Source: Ectobius pallidus (Eukaryota; Arthropoda; Insecta; Blattodea; Ectobiidae). Taken from it: a stretch of 64,000 nucleotides of DNA. The DNA is taken from NCBI GenBank assembly GCA_964059195.1, contig CAXKWD010000007.1, positions 56,581,620 to 56,645,619 of the forward strand. Direction: 5' to 3'. Made by a program: the position numbers and the translations under genes. How positions within the stretch are numbered: position 1 is the stretch's first letter; every line of letters begins with the position of its first letter. This document shows, in pieces, positions 35,055-46,687 of this stretch. Below the pieces are notes generated by a model. That model was not told where the DNA came from. It saw only the letters and a program-made list of their open reading frames with translations, and made no database searches.

Positions 35055-36334
35055 CTAGTCATTAGCCTCAGAAATAGGAAGAGGAGCCAGTTTAACAATG
35101 GGCCTCCTGAATAAGCCTGTGGCAGTACGCACAGTGACAGCACGAATAAGGCCGTCAGGGCCAGGATGGATTTGATGAATAATCCCTAAGGACCACCTCT
35201 GAGGAGGGAAATTGTCCTCAATGATTAGGACTGGAATACCCGAAGGAATGTCTGAAAGGACCTTGGTCCACTTAGAGCGTCTTTGCAAAGTGTGGAGATA
35301 GTAAGTTGACCATTTCCTCCATATATTATTGGTATGTTGTTGGAGAATGTTCCAACGAGAACGTGTGGTGTAACCACCAGACAAGTCAGGGCTTGGTAAG
35401 GAAATGATGGCCCTCCCAATCAGGAAATGACCGGGTGAAAGGTAACTAACGTCGTTAACGTCCTCATTCAATGGAATGAGTGGACGTGAATTTAATATAG
35501 CTTCCACTTGAATCAGTATGGTACGCATCTCTTCAAAACTAAAGTTAAAAGAAGGTAGCATCCTTTTTAAATGAAACTTGTCCGATTTAACTGCGGCCTC
35601 TTGAAGACCTCCCATGTGTGGAGCAATTGGAGGAAGGAAATTCCAATGTATATTCAAATGAGATGTGGCATCCTGAACCACAGAATGATGCTCAGGAGAC
35701 TGCAACAGCAAGGCTAATTGCTTAAGGTCAGTCTGAGCGCCTACGAAGTTATTACCATTGTCCGAGGTAATTGAACTTGGAAGACCTCTCCGTCCAGTGA
35801 ATCGTGAAAATGCAGCAAGGAAAGCACGAGATGTGAGATTCGTGACCAATTCAATATGAATGGCCTTAGTAGACATGCATACGACTATGACAAGGTAAGC
35901 TTTAATAGTGATCTTGGGGCGAAGTCCTCCAAATTTGATTGGATAAGGATCCGCATAATCAATGCTTACGTTAGTGAAAGGATAAATGGGATTTACCCTA
36001 TAAACAGGCAAGTCAGCCATTTTTGTTGAAAGGTTTGAATGTTGAAACGAAAGCATGTAGTGCATTTCCTTAGAACACTACGCACCACCTTCCTAATAGA
36101 TGGTATCCAAAATCTTTCTCTTAAGTGAGAAATGACAAGTTGGGATCCAGAATGATTCAACTTGATATGATTAAAATATATAAGCTGTTTAGTGAAGACA
36201 TGATCAGCTGGTAGCAACATCTGATGTTTGGCTTCAAATGGTATGCTGGATCGTTCAAGACGTCCGCCTACGCGAATTACAAAATCCTTGTCAAGAAATG
36301 GGTCTAGTTGTTTCAATTTGCTTGAAGAAGTAAC
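35055..36334 (-). pseudogene. BEL/Pao integrase (broken into two frames)
   Basis: On the minus strand: the zinc-binding segment with LDPFLDKDFVIRVGGRLERS and LRERFWIPSIRKVVRSVLRKC (HHCC type, 36316-36070), then a frameshift and the rve core with Asp in VSIDYADP, Asp in ITSDNGNNFVGA and Glu in GGLQEAAVKSDK. The C-terminus (PPQRWSLGIIHQIHPG, VRTATGLFRRPIVKLAPLP) is the DUF5641-type tail diagnostic of BEL/Pao integrases. All three acidic residues are present; GGLWEAG has become GGLQEAA. Confidence 0.88.
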
Positions 36335-36342
36335 GTCATGAT

Positions 36343-37510
36343 TAGGGACCGGATTTTTAGGTTTTTAAAAACACTGTTTTAGGTTTTCCATTAGGTGAAA
36401 TAGTTTTTTTAGGTTTTTTGTCCAAAATATCGTTTTCGGGTAGAATAATTGGTTTAATGAATTTGAATGTGCTACATAGGATTGAGTACATAATACTTGT
36501 TAAGTTTAACTTAACAAAATTGACTTAAATTTGTGTAAACTTGCTTTAAGACAATATTATAAATTGAAGAAAGAAAGCATAAACAATCAAAAGAAGCAGT
36601 GAAAATAAAATTGTCTCACATTTCCTGGTTACAGTATATCACTAAATATCTTTCAAGATTCTCAACTGTGAAGTTCTTCCTGTTATCTCATAGTTAGTAG
36701 TTAATACTGTATCTAGACCCTACCCTTCTCAGGATTAGAAACCGATGCTTCTAATTTAGTGAGTAAAATACTTTATGGTTGGATGTGGATAATGTGGAAC
36801 TGATTATTTTCCTTTTTTCAGTTGTTACGCATGCTAACCGCACAAAAGATCAACTAGGGATGAAAACTTCCCCCTTTTCTAGAAAGGTAAATTATACGTG
36901 TTTCGGGCAGACTTTACAAAATATTACTTTGCCATCTGTAGTGAAATTCAGATCGTCGCCAATCCACTGCCGTAATAAACTCGATTTCATTTGTTTTGGC
37001 ATAATTAATACGTCTTCTTAAAACTCACAGTGTGACCACTCAGTATGAATAACAGGGAAGTATTAAAGGCAAACAAAAAAACAAGCGCTTTAAAACACAG
37101 AAATCTGTATCCTTGTTCATACACGGCAACAATGGTTGTTCGTACGAATATTTTAAAAGGACTACGCCGGTACTCTTTTCCTCTCTTGATACTGTCCAAC
37201 CTAGACGACAATGGGTTGAATGAAACGCTGGTGGTATTAATTTCTATCCGACAAAAATTATTCTTTCCCCGGAAAATATCGATTTCTCAACTGACAAACA
37301 AAAAATGCAAAAAAGGAGCCTAAATTAGATATTTTAGGTTTTATATCCCGTTTAGGTATATTTAGGTTTTTATACCCCATTTAGGTATTTTTAGGTACCA
37401 CAGAATTAATGTGGGTGAATCCTATAGACATGATTCGAAAAAGTGTATGAGCCCTTTTTGTTTTGGAAGTAAGGAAAAAAATAGGTAAAAACCTAAGAAT
37501 CCGGTCCCTA
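36343..37510. mobile_element. hAT-type element, 1168 bp, inserted in BEL pol
   Basis: Terminal inverted repeats TAGGGACCGGATTTTTAGG / RC of the right end TAGGGACCGGATTCTTAGG, flanked by a perfect 8-bp TSD GTCATGAT (36335-36342 and 37511-37518). Subterminal TTTAGGT-type motifs are repeated near both ends. No transposase frame is recognisable, so it is non-autonomous. Removing it plus one TSD restores the BEL reading frame. Confidence 0.9.
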
Positions 37511-37518
37511 GTCATGAT

Positions 37519-39290
37519 TTTGCAATAAATCACGGATCTCTGATGCATAAACTTCTTGCTGTATTAGAGTAACACAGCATTGAAGAGCCTTGTTGAGTTC
37601 AGAAGGCATTAAGGGGCCTTTTATAGGGTTATGAATCTTACGAGAGTTATTTATAAATCTCAATACGTAAGACATAATTCGAATGGTTTTCAAATATTGG
37701 AATTTGAAAAGTCATGAGTTTAAGTTAGAGGTATTGGCCTCCATTAGGGACACTACTCTAGTTTCTGGAAACAAGTCGGGCTCCACAAAAGAATCACTGA
37801 TTGGCCAGTGAGAATCATGGGCTTTGAGCCAATTAGGTCCTGACCACCACAATTTTTATGAACTAAATCTAGAGGAGTGCTTCCTCTGGAGATGATATCC
37901 GCTGGATCATCTTGAGACGAAATATGCCACTGATTAAGTGAAGTGTGATCTAAAATAGCAGCAATTCGGTTTCTGACGAATGTTTTCAAAGAATGAAGTG
38001 GACGAATTAACCAGCTCAGAACTATAGTGGAATCACTCCACAGACATATTGCTCTGATATTTAATTCGTCGTATGAATAAGATTGGCAAGCAGATGAGCA
38101 GCTAAAAGCTCTAGCCTAGGAATGGTAGTAGCTTTGATAGGAGCAACTCGAGACTTATCACAAAGTAGACAGCTCTTAACATTTCCAGAATGATCTGAGG
38201 AGCGCAGATATAAGCAAGCTCCATAAGCGACCTCACTGGTGTCACAGAAGCCATGAATTTGAATTTCTTTAGCATTTTCATATAATGCCAGTCGAGGATT
38301 AGCTATCAAAGAAATCATGTTTAATTGATTACGAATATTGAGCCATTGATCGATTACTGGACAAGGTATGGGATCATCCCAAGAAGCCATAACCTTCCAC
38401 AAAGATTTAAATATAAACTTGCAATAGACGACTATTGGGGAAATCAAACCTAGTGGATCAAAGATGGAGGCGATACAAGAAAGTAAAGTCCTCCTAGAAC
38501 ATGTCTTAAAAGGTTTCATGAAATCAATTGCGGTTTCGATTCTGAGAATGTCATTTGAAGGCTGCCATATTAGGCCCAGCGCCTTCAGAAAGTCTGCTTG
38601 AGAGTCACCAAAAGAACGGCAATCAAGAGGTTCCTAAAGTTCAGGGGGAATTTCCTTTAGTAACTCAAGAGCATTGGAACTCCATTTACGTGGATTGGAA
38701 CCACTTAAAGGAAGTAAGGTTCGCAATTCAGCAACAGTTGCCTTAGCCTCACATAGGCTGTCCGCGGTAGCCACAATTTCATCAACGTACGTAGAATTGT
38801 TGATGATAGTGCTGGCTAAAGGAAAACGAGCTCCTTCGTCTATTGTAAGTTGCTTAAGAGCTCTGGTGGAAAGAAAGGCAACTGAAGAAGTACCGTAAGT
38901 AACGGTTTTGAGCTTGAAGGTTTGTATAGGTTCATTCAAAGAACTTCTCCAAAGGATTTTCTGGTAAACTTGATGATCAGAATTTATCTTAACTTGCCTA
39001 TACATCTTTGCGATGTCTGCAGCGAATGCTATAGGCTTGAATATAAAACGGAGAAGGATAGAAAACAAGTCTGGCTGGACATTTGGCCCTACGGCAAGTA
39101 TGTCATTGAGTGATTTGCCGTTAGAAGATTTAGCCTAAGCATCGAATACCACACGAAGTTTTGTAGTGGTGCTCGACGGTTTTAATACAGGATGGTGAGG
39201 AATGATGTACTCGAAGTTATTGTCTGAAGATTGATCTGAAGGCTCCATATTGTCTAGAGCGATATATTCGTCCATGAACTTACACTTTCT
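37519..39290 (-). pseudogene. BEL/Pao reverse transcriptase-RNase H (frameshifted, with stops)
   Basis: RT begins near 39290 (YIIPHHPVLKPSS, LRVVFDA then TAG at 39135-39137 in place of a sense codon). It continues with IAFAADIAKMYRQVKI and TYVDEIVATAD: the catalytic YVDD box reads YVDE. RNase H and connection follow (IASIFDPLGLISPIVV, HGFCDTSEVAYGACLYLR, PRLELLAAHLLA at 38519-38061; WHISSQDDPADIISRG at 37900). Frames change near 38050 and 37700. The order RT-RNase H-integrase is the BEL/Pao and Ty3 order. Confidence 0.88.
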
Positions 39291-39312
39291 TTACTGAGAG
39301 TGGGATTAGAAG

Positions 39313-40041
39313 TCAAGCGTTTCTCCAATGAGGAGAATCTTTTATAAGCCTGGAGTTTTGTGCTACCCAGGGTCGCGGATCAGATAAGAAAGGAAGTTTT
39401 AATACATATCTTCCTTCTGAGTCCCGTTCAGTATTTTCTATGAAATGCTTTTCGCATATAGAGTCGTTGAGAATAGAATCAAAATTAGAATATTTTTCTA
39501 ATTCCCAAAACTGAGAAAGTTGCCTGCTAATGTATTGATCAGCAGTGAGGAAAGCAGAATAATGAGTGGGAGACCCGCTAGAATGGCCGGGTTCCTTAGA
39601 AACCTTATTAGAAGGCCTTGAATTAGATTGGCGGTTGTGCATATTTTGCAGAGCCATGTTCTGTTCAGACCTGGCGGATTGTGGTAACTTACCAGCAAAA
39701 TACCAACCCAAGTGCGAGTTCTTAATTTCAGGCATATTAGGTGCAAATATCTGGCCAGGACAGACAATCTGTGAATATATTTCAACACCTAATAACAAAT
39801 CTACATACTTAGGAATATCGAATATGGAATCAGCCAATGAAAGATTTGGAGGAATATTCCAATTTGTAGTATTGACAGGCTTGCGCGGAAATTTTGAGGT
39901 AGAGATTTCCAGGACAATTCTGGCATTAGTGTTGCAATGCCATGAAGTAGTGACATACTTAATGGAAATCGATGTCATCTTAAGCCTGTCTGCCTTAGCC
40001 GACAGTATACCAGCTAACGTAGTACGCTGGTGATGAGGGGA
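39313..40041 (-). pseudogene. BEL/Pao protease, second half, and linker to RT
   Basis: In the same frame as the upstream gag-protease segment, separated only by a TGA at 40042-40044. Contains IFDIPKYVDLLLGVEIYSQI, the LLG motif region after the active site, then a long linker ending RPWVAQNSRL. It stops at 39313, with RT resuming in another frame. Confidence 0.8.
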
Positions 40042-41071
40042 TCATTTTAAATTATTAAATAACCTGTTAGATATAAGGTTACAATCAGAACCACTGTCAA
40101 GCAATGCGGTGGCTTCTACAGTATGACCATCCCTGTGCATGACTAGCACAGTGGCGGTGGGGAGCAAACAGCTTTGTTGAGGTTGGAAGACTGACATTAC
40201 CCCAGGAGTATTGACAGCTTGGTTGCCGTTAATATGTGCTGGATTATGAAGGTAGGTGCTATGTTTCCCTTTACATATCTTGCACGTATAAGTGCTACAA
40301 TAGGGGGCGTGACCCTTCGAGTTATAGCACACTCGGCATAGTCGTTGTGTTTTAACAAAATTGTCTCTATTAGGAAAATCCATGGAATTGAAAACATCAC
40401 AATGTTGCAGTTCATGGAATCCATTGTTACAACAAAAGCACTTAGGCTTGGAGAAGACAACCTTGCCCTTAGAAGTGGTTGTATTAGAAACAGTAGGCTT
40501 TGCTGGCTGAATCCTTAAAGCTGAGTCAGTCATCTGACAAACCCGTACCCTAGATTCTAAAAATGAGAACAAATCTTTGAGGCTAGGCATTTTGCCTGGG
40601 GCGAGAGAGGATTCCCATTCCTTTATCAAAAATGGAAGAAGCTTGTCGAGCACGATTTTAGTTACTATTAAATCGGATAGTTCCACACCAACATTAAGCG
40701 AGTTCATAGCATGACCTGTGCTGATAAAATGGTGAACAAACCTCTGAAGAGATTCAGGAGAATTCTTTTCTAAAGCAGGAGGTGAAAACAGCTTCTCCAA
40801 GTGGGTATTGGCGATGAGTCGGTCATTATCAAGCCTAGCCGACAGCGTGGTCCATGCTACATCAAACGTAGCAGCAGAGAGGAATGTTTTGAATCACTGG
40901 CATAACTTCTGGTGCTAGACAGTACTTCAAATATTGGAATTTGTCCATGCAGGATATGTGTTGATGCTGTATAATTAGAGAAGTAAAAGTGTTCCTAAAC
41001 TCAATCCACGTAGCTGGGTCACCAGTGAAATGAGGGAGCATAGTCTTTGGAAGTTTAGGGAGAGACGGCAC
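40042..41071 (-). pseudogene. BEL/Pao gag C-terminal part and protease active site
   Basis: LPKTMLPHFTGDPATWIEFR (41071 side) is the conserved BEL Gag start of the DUF1759 domain. After a frameshift comes the DUF1759 remainder (SPESLQRFVHHF), then three cysteine/histidine knuckles: CFCCNNGFHELQHC, CRVCYNSKGHAPYC and CKICKGKHSTYLH. The protease active site ATALLDSGSDCNLIS closes the frame at a TGA. Confidence 0.88.
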
Positions 41072-41114
41072 AAATTGAGGATATGATTGATTAGCAGGAA
41101 TAGCTTGGTTGGGC

Positions 41115-41576
41115 TCATATGAAGCTTAGTTTCTTGAATTGAGCTTCGAAGAATAGCAATTCTCTCATGAAGGGCAAACTCGATTTCAAGTCTTTGAAGT
41201 TTAATAGGTTCACTGAGTTCTTGTACGTTAATATGGAATATTTAGTCTTGTACTCACTGAATATTTTCTCGAAGGATGTACACAGACTCAGAGCCTTGCA
41301 GTAAGATTCTCTGTCTTCTATAACAAGTGTCTGGATTGCCTGAACATAGTTGAAAAATCGTGTCTTTATAAAATCGACACTGGCTAGCTTAGACCTTGTT
41401 TCGGCCTCAGCTGCGGCTAACCTAGCCTGAGCTTCCTCTTGGGCTGCAACTAGCTTAGCCTGAGCCTCCTCTCGGGCTGCAACTAACATAGCCTCTGCTT
41501 CCTGTTGGGCTGCAACTAACGAAAAAACTATAATATAGACAACACTAAGCTCCGTTATACTTGAGCATATACTCAT
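41115..41576 (-). pseudogene. BEL/Pao gag N-terminal part with 11-residue repeats
   Basis: From an ATG at 41576, a short hydrophobic stretch is followed by three and a half tandem copies of the 11-residue unit LVAAQEEAQAK (33-bp DNA repeats at about 41398-41520), then a helical segment (NYVQAIQTLVIED … SFEKIFSEYKTKYS) typical of the Gag N-terminus. The repeat makes a short, charged coiled coil. The frame stops at 41115; a stop or shift separates it from the next Gag segment. The start is uncertain. Confidence 0.65.
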
Positions 41577-42352
41577 ATGGAGTAAAATCCCTAAAATCGG
41601 AACTCATTAGCTTATTTTCAGAATAAGAACTTGCAAGTACCATTCAAACAATTTATTTATAACAACTGAGAATACAAAATTGAATAGAAATGTAAAAATG
41701 AATTACAATGGAGCAGAAAAAACAATAATATAGACAACAGTAAGCTCCGTTATACTTGAGCATATAAATTTACAAGTCCCTACATCGGAGATCGGAATTC
41801 CAGATATCTGTGTAATACACAGTACGGACTGAAGGCCCTGTATCAATGTGCGTCCTGACAATTCATGTTGCAGCGATCTTTAAGTAACTTAACATAAACT
41901 AATTGAAATATAAACCAACTAGAACTAATGGGCCGAACAAGAAACAAGGCAAAGAATATTAACAATAACTGAAATATAAATGGCCCATCAGGAACGTAAG
42001 AGAAAACCAAAGCATACCTGAGAAATTAAAGCATTATGCCCATCTGGATCCTGGCTCTAGACCGGCACCATTTCGATGTTCCTTCCCTGAAATCTGGCGA
42101 TCGAATCCCAGACGGAAAAGTTAGTACCGAATACCCCCGGCAAGACAGAGGGCAGGACGATCGAAACAAAAACAAACCGGAAGAGAATAGAGGGCGTGCA
42201 GACTAGTAACCACGTAAAACCAAGAAAAGAAAGAATAGGTAATTAATAACGAAAACAAAAACGTTACGAAAAGATCGCTGTCGACGAAAAAGTGTAAGTA
42301 CCAATGAAAATAAAATACATAAAGAAACAAATACAAAGACATATGAAATATT
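41577..42352 (-). other. BEL/Pao 5' leader region
   Basis: About 0.8 kb with no supported gene. 'aatatagacaac' … 'taagctccgttatacttgag' at 41531-41572 recurs at 41710-41758, a 45-bp direct repeat about 180 bp apart. On the minus strand AAATGGTGCCGGTCTAG (about 42060-42076) resembles the start of a BEL-type PBS (TGGTGCCG…), but it is about 280 bp from the LTR edge inferred by alignment. Confidence 0.45.
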
Positions 42353-42438
42353 AGTGCCCGGGGAAATAACCACGGCACAGTAGGCCTATATCGTCGTCTA
42401 TAAAGAATGTTTTTATGTCGTAGTGTATAGGCTGATGG

Positions 42439-43777
42439 CCGAGTGCACCAATCTCGGTATTCAGAATACCGCGGTAAAATTGCTTAGTTTACCCTGGTAA
42501 AGTCATATTTTCGTTGCATCGTGCTCGGTTTCGACTTTTACTGCGGTAAGATGCAAACCGGCCGTGAAGGAGCTGTAAAGTGAGAAAACCGCTGATTTCT
42601 TTCCAAGATGGAGATCAGCGTAATGTATCATATTTATGATATCTAGGCCAAAAGCTAATTGAATATAAAGAATAATGAGAGACAGGTGGGATCTATTTGA
42701 AGAATGAACGATGGTGCATATCTTTGCAAATACTGTGCTGTAACATCGATTGAAATTACCTTCCTTTCTTACCTCAACTAAACCAGGTCCATCGAGTAGG
42801 CTAGTGGGCGTAACCACGATTAGTACGATTAGTACAGTATTTATGGTGTTTGAATTCAAACTTTGAATTCAGACGACATATAGGCTATACGCAATATAGT
42901 AATCCATTTTATCCTTATGAACATTTATTACTGAACAAGAAGGCAACAAATAAATGAAATATGGAAAACCCGTGGGCCTAGGCCAACTTTGCAGTGAATG
43001 GCTACATGCATCACGATATAGCCTATGTACCGGTATACAGTGTATGTAATCATTTTTTCATACTTGCACACACACACGAACATAATTATAACAGCCCTTT
43101 CATGGCTATGTAGATGACTTTACACCTAAAATTTCCACTAGTCGAACGGGAATAAAAGTGAGGCTATGTCGAACTCAGAACAGAGATTTCATGGTGTTGA
43201 TTTACCTTAGATTGCACAGGTGTGAGAATTATTCTTTAAAACATAAATGTTATTTTATTGAAATGTACAGACAGGTGGGATCTATTTGAAGAATGAACGA
43301 TGGTACATATATTTGCAAATGTTGTATGTACGCGTAACATCGATTGAAATGGCCTCATCCAAACCAGGTCCATCCAGTAGGCGTAATCAACTGATTTTCA
43401 CGATCGTTACAGTATCTATGGTGTTTGAATTCAAAGTCAGACATATATACCCAATATAATATTCCATTTTATCCTTACGAACATTTATTATTGAACAATA
43501 AGGCAAAAAATAAATGAAATTGGGCCTAGCTGAGTCACCGTGACTGGAAGACGTGCAGAGAGAGAGCGAACCTAGCGGCCATGGAAGAAACCAACACAAA
43601 TCACAAACCAACACAAAATTTCTCCATGGGATTGGCTTCATAGCAGAGTAACCGCGATATTTACAAGCATTAGCAAACCGCGATATTTTAGCAATGGTGC
43701 ATAATGTTTTTGAAAATACCCCGGTATTACGTTTACCGCGGTAACGAAACGGCTGAGAAAACCGGAGAATGGTGCAT
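42439..43777. mobile_element. MITE-like DNA element with internal direct duplication
   Basis: Ends form an imperfect inverted pair: GTGCACCAATCTC near 42442 and, reverse-complemented, TGCACCATTCTCC near 43775, each followed by ACCGCGGTAAA. It replaces about 8 bp of the LTR sequence present at 31425-31435, so the TSD is not clear. Two internal segments, 42682-42960 and 43271-43525, are direct copies of each other (gacaggtgggatctatttg … gaacatttatta). No transposase is recognisable. The palindrome GGTATTCAGAATACC lies at 42456-42470. Confidence 0.65.
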
Positions 43778-44009
43778 TCTTAAATTATAATGTTCTGTCC
43801 CGTACAAAGTTTATATATTTTCTTGCGTCTGGTTTTTACTATGCAAAGTCAAATCGCTTGTATCTATTCCTTTCACTAATATGCAATTGTTACTTACGCG
43901 CTGGTAACTTATTTTTACTTGATACACCCTCTCTATTTCTATAGCGCGGATTCGTTACTAACCTCGGTGACAATTAACAGCTCCACCGGTAAAATAATCG
44001 TTGAATGTA

Positions 44010-44304
44010 TTTTCCGAGTCTCACCGTTCATAGAGTTCCTGCGTAGGGGAGGTAGCTGCACCCTGATTGGCAATCCCACTCCACGTGTTGTCTGTCTCTG
44101 TGTCTGCGGCATTATCCCTCCACTCAACTATTACAGTCTTTTCTACCACTGCCAACATGAAGCATGATCTTTACTCTCTGCCCGGCGGTAGCTTACTGAT
44201 CTTACGCGCAGCGAATTCGCGCATCTTGGTAACGAGACGTAACGAGAAGCTCGCTGGCTGGGTTAGTCTTCAAGGCCAGAGACTTTGTGGGAGTAATCCA
44301 ACTC
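44010..44304. other. 0.3-kb unassigned insertion in the right LTR
   Basis: Relative to the left LTR copy, about 290 bp are added between gttgaatgta and tactcactta, replacing about 10 bp. The segment is GC-richer than its surroundings; I see no terminal repeats or coding motif. Confidence 0.5.
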
Positions 44305-44906
44305 TACTCACTTATTTATTCGTTTCCAATAATCACAATAATAGCGCGCTTACATGTTTGTGTTGTATCTATCCTAATTATCTGTGCGCGGGTTAATTAA
44401 TACTTGGCTAATGCTAGCTAGTGTCGTGTCTCTAGTCTCTGTCAAAGTTTTCGTATAAGTGCCTCTCCGCTCCTGGGGCTTTGATAATATCTACTGAGTT
44501 TAGTTTTTTCTACTGTTATGTCATTGGTTTGTCGATGTCTTTAGTCTTTTCTAATTGGAGCATTAATATTCTCTTCTGCTATGTCTTCAAAGCTCTTAAG
44601 GCGGCCATTCACTATCGCTCCAAACGTCCAAATGGAGTGATGTCAGTCCAAAATCTCATAATGAATGGGAAGGCTGTCGTCCATTTGGCGTGGAGCGATG
44701 GACCGGTTGGATATCCAGTCGAGCAAAAATCCATCCGTTCACTCCATCCGTCCATCAAGCCATCGTACAATGAATGGGGAAAACGACGTGGAGTGACTCC
44801 AAGCCATCCCGCAAATCTGCTAGTGAGTGGCCAAACCCACATCCAAATAGCCTCATTCTGTCTTCAGGTGTCCTCCAGTGCAGACGTGTTTTCTAATTTC
44901 AGCGCC

Positions 44907-45005
44907 ATGTCGGGGCGAGACACTCTACTCGAAGTAATCGAATCCTATAAACAGTTTCCGTGCCTATGGCAAGTTACTAACTGCGATTATCACAACAAAA
45001 ATTAA
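44907..45005 (+). pseudogene. MADF-domain N-terminal fragment
   Basis: ATG at 44907 begins MSGRDTLLEVIESYKQFPCL followed by W…CDYHNKN, then two consecutive TAA codons. This is the start of a MADF domain (L-I-E-x-V-x-x-x-P-x-L-W-x-x-x-x-x-D-Y). Only 32 residues remain of about 80-90 expected. The stops could be real truncation or lie just beyond an unrecognised splice donor. Confidence 0.55.
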
Positions 45006-45187
45006 TAAACGGTGCAAAATATGTTGCACAAACTTTCTCGTATATACGTGTTAAAAGGCTAGCACAGCAGATAGTAAGTTATAGAGACAATTAAATTTTA
45101 TTTATTTCAATTTCATAAAACTAACAAGTACAGTATCTAGAAAAGAAAGCATCAGGGACGATCCTTATGTTCAATCTTTTTACTGTG

Positions 45188-45219
45188 AATAATAACAATA
45201 ATAATAATAATAATAATAT
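45188..45219. repeat. (AAT)n microsatellite
   Basis: About ten AAT units. The rest of 45006-45480 is AT-rich with no feature. Confidence 0.85.
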
Positions 45220-45480
45220 CAGGTAAACTGATGTAACAAAGTGCCAGTATGCTTTTGTTTAATCAGTTATATTTGCAATTATGATATGCAGAAAATAAGT
45301 TTTTTTTGCTGATTTCCGAGGTAAGCTCCAGATTCAATCACTCATTAAGTAGAGCTTCAGGGAGAACAAAGGTCTAGTTTTTTAATCAGCTAGAATCGTC
45401 CAGCATCAGCAGAACTATACAGATTTGTGATATCTTGACAATCGCATACTCACATAAAAATACGGAAAAGATATGTCAAA

Positions 45481-45562
45481 TTGGCCGGCTACGGGAATTG
45501 AACCAGGAACAATCAAAATGTGAGTCCAAGACGTTACCATCTTAATTACCTCGCCCAATTTA
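45481..45562 (-). repeat. tRNA-like SINE head
   Basis: On the minus strand, GGGCGAGGTAATTAAGATGG is followed after a TTGGACTCACA segment by GTTCCTGGTTCAATTCCCG, which fits tRNA A- and B-box spacing and a T-arm. The ends (ATTGGGC … GCCGGCCAAT) can partly pair. It lacks a clean cloverleaf, so a tRNA-derived SINE fits better than a tRNA gene. Confidence 0.45.
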
Positions 45563-46050
45563 ACGATCTACTTTCATAACCGTATGTGAAGGAATAATGT
45601 TATTTGTCAAAGCTAACTGTATTCCAACTTCCAAAGCCGTATTATAAGAATACTGTAAAACAATATGTTGTCATGATAACTAATTTGCATTTGATAAATG
45701 CTTTCTAATATATTACCATAAAATAGGCACTAAGTTGGGCTTTACTCCGGTACCGGTCAACCGAATTTGTCCAATATCAATAGGGTTCTTGCCATGGACG
45801 TTATAGATGCGTATACCAAGTCTCATGAAAATCCAATAAAGCGTATTTGAGTTATCGCGCGTAAAGACACACGGACAGACATTTCCCCTTCCCCACACAA
45901 TCTCATAAAGTGCCATACTGGCACTTAATAACTTGCGGTTTGCATGCTTTCCTCAATCTCGAAGGCAAAAATGCAGGATGCGTTGAGATGTAGCCGAACA
46001 ATAGAAGCAAAATGTTTCATGAATGCGTTTTTACAAGAGCCTACGGTAAA

Positions 46051-46125
46051 TTTGGGTGGCCACGAAATTTGATTTGAACCCAGGACCTCTTCCCTATTAG
46101 CCTATACCTCGTCGCTGTAATTGGT
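46051..46125 (-). repeat. Second tRNA-like SINE head
   Basis: On the minus strand GAGGTCCTGGGTTCAAATC is a B-box-like T-arm, preceded by AGCGACGAGGTATAGGCTAATAGG. Weaker than the copy at 45481. Between the two, 45720-45910 holds AT-rich sequence with an open frame but no domain. Confidence 0.35.
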
Positions 46126-46687
46126 TTTGGTATGTTCATTACGACTGAGCTAAACTGACTGCATTTACAGCAATAAGTAGATTATAGTTTTTATGTTACT
46201 ATGGACAACAAAATGTCGTTAATATTTTAATTGATATGTATGTTCTGAAATTCTCGTTTAAGCTGTATATATTTCGTGTTTAAGGACGTAAGGCGCAAAT
46301 CTTTAATTTTGAGTTTTTACAATTTATGCCTTCTCCTCATATCTAATAAATACTCAATGAACTATTTGTACTTGTGCCTTAAACCTCTGCTCAGTTATAA
46401 GAAAAGACATGTGAAACTGCACATTCATTCTACTTCATGACAGTTCCATAAAGGCGTAAGGCACACTTCCTATCTGTTATTGAGGTGTGTTTATCAATTA
46501 TTTTTATTTTCTGCAGTGCTACCATCCAAGCAAATGTTTATAAAAAATGAACTTGCATTTCTGAAGTATAACTTCATTCAAAATCAGTGGCGTAATTACA
46601 GGGTGGCAAGGAGTGGCAGTTGCCACCCCATAATTTCCAAACCTCTCTTTTTGCCACCTCAAAAATCGGCAGTAAAAATATCAGTTA

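Noticed and set aside
35055..41576. Functional endogenous retrovirus
   Set aside because: Multiple stops and frameshifts, YVDE in the RT active site, no env frame; a decayed BEL/Pao retrotransposon explains it.
42060..42076. BEL primer-binding site TGGTGCCGG
   Set aside because: Looks like a BEL PBS start but lies about 280 bp from the LTR edge given by the two-copy alignment; kept only as a remark.
45481..45562. Genuine tRNA gene
   Set aside because: A- and B-box-like words are present but acceptor and anticodon stems do not pair cleanly; SINE head is more likely.
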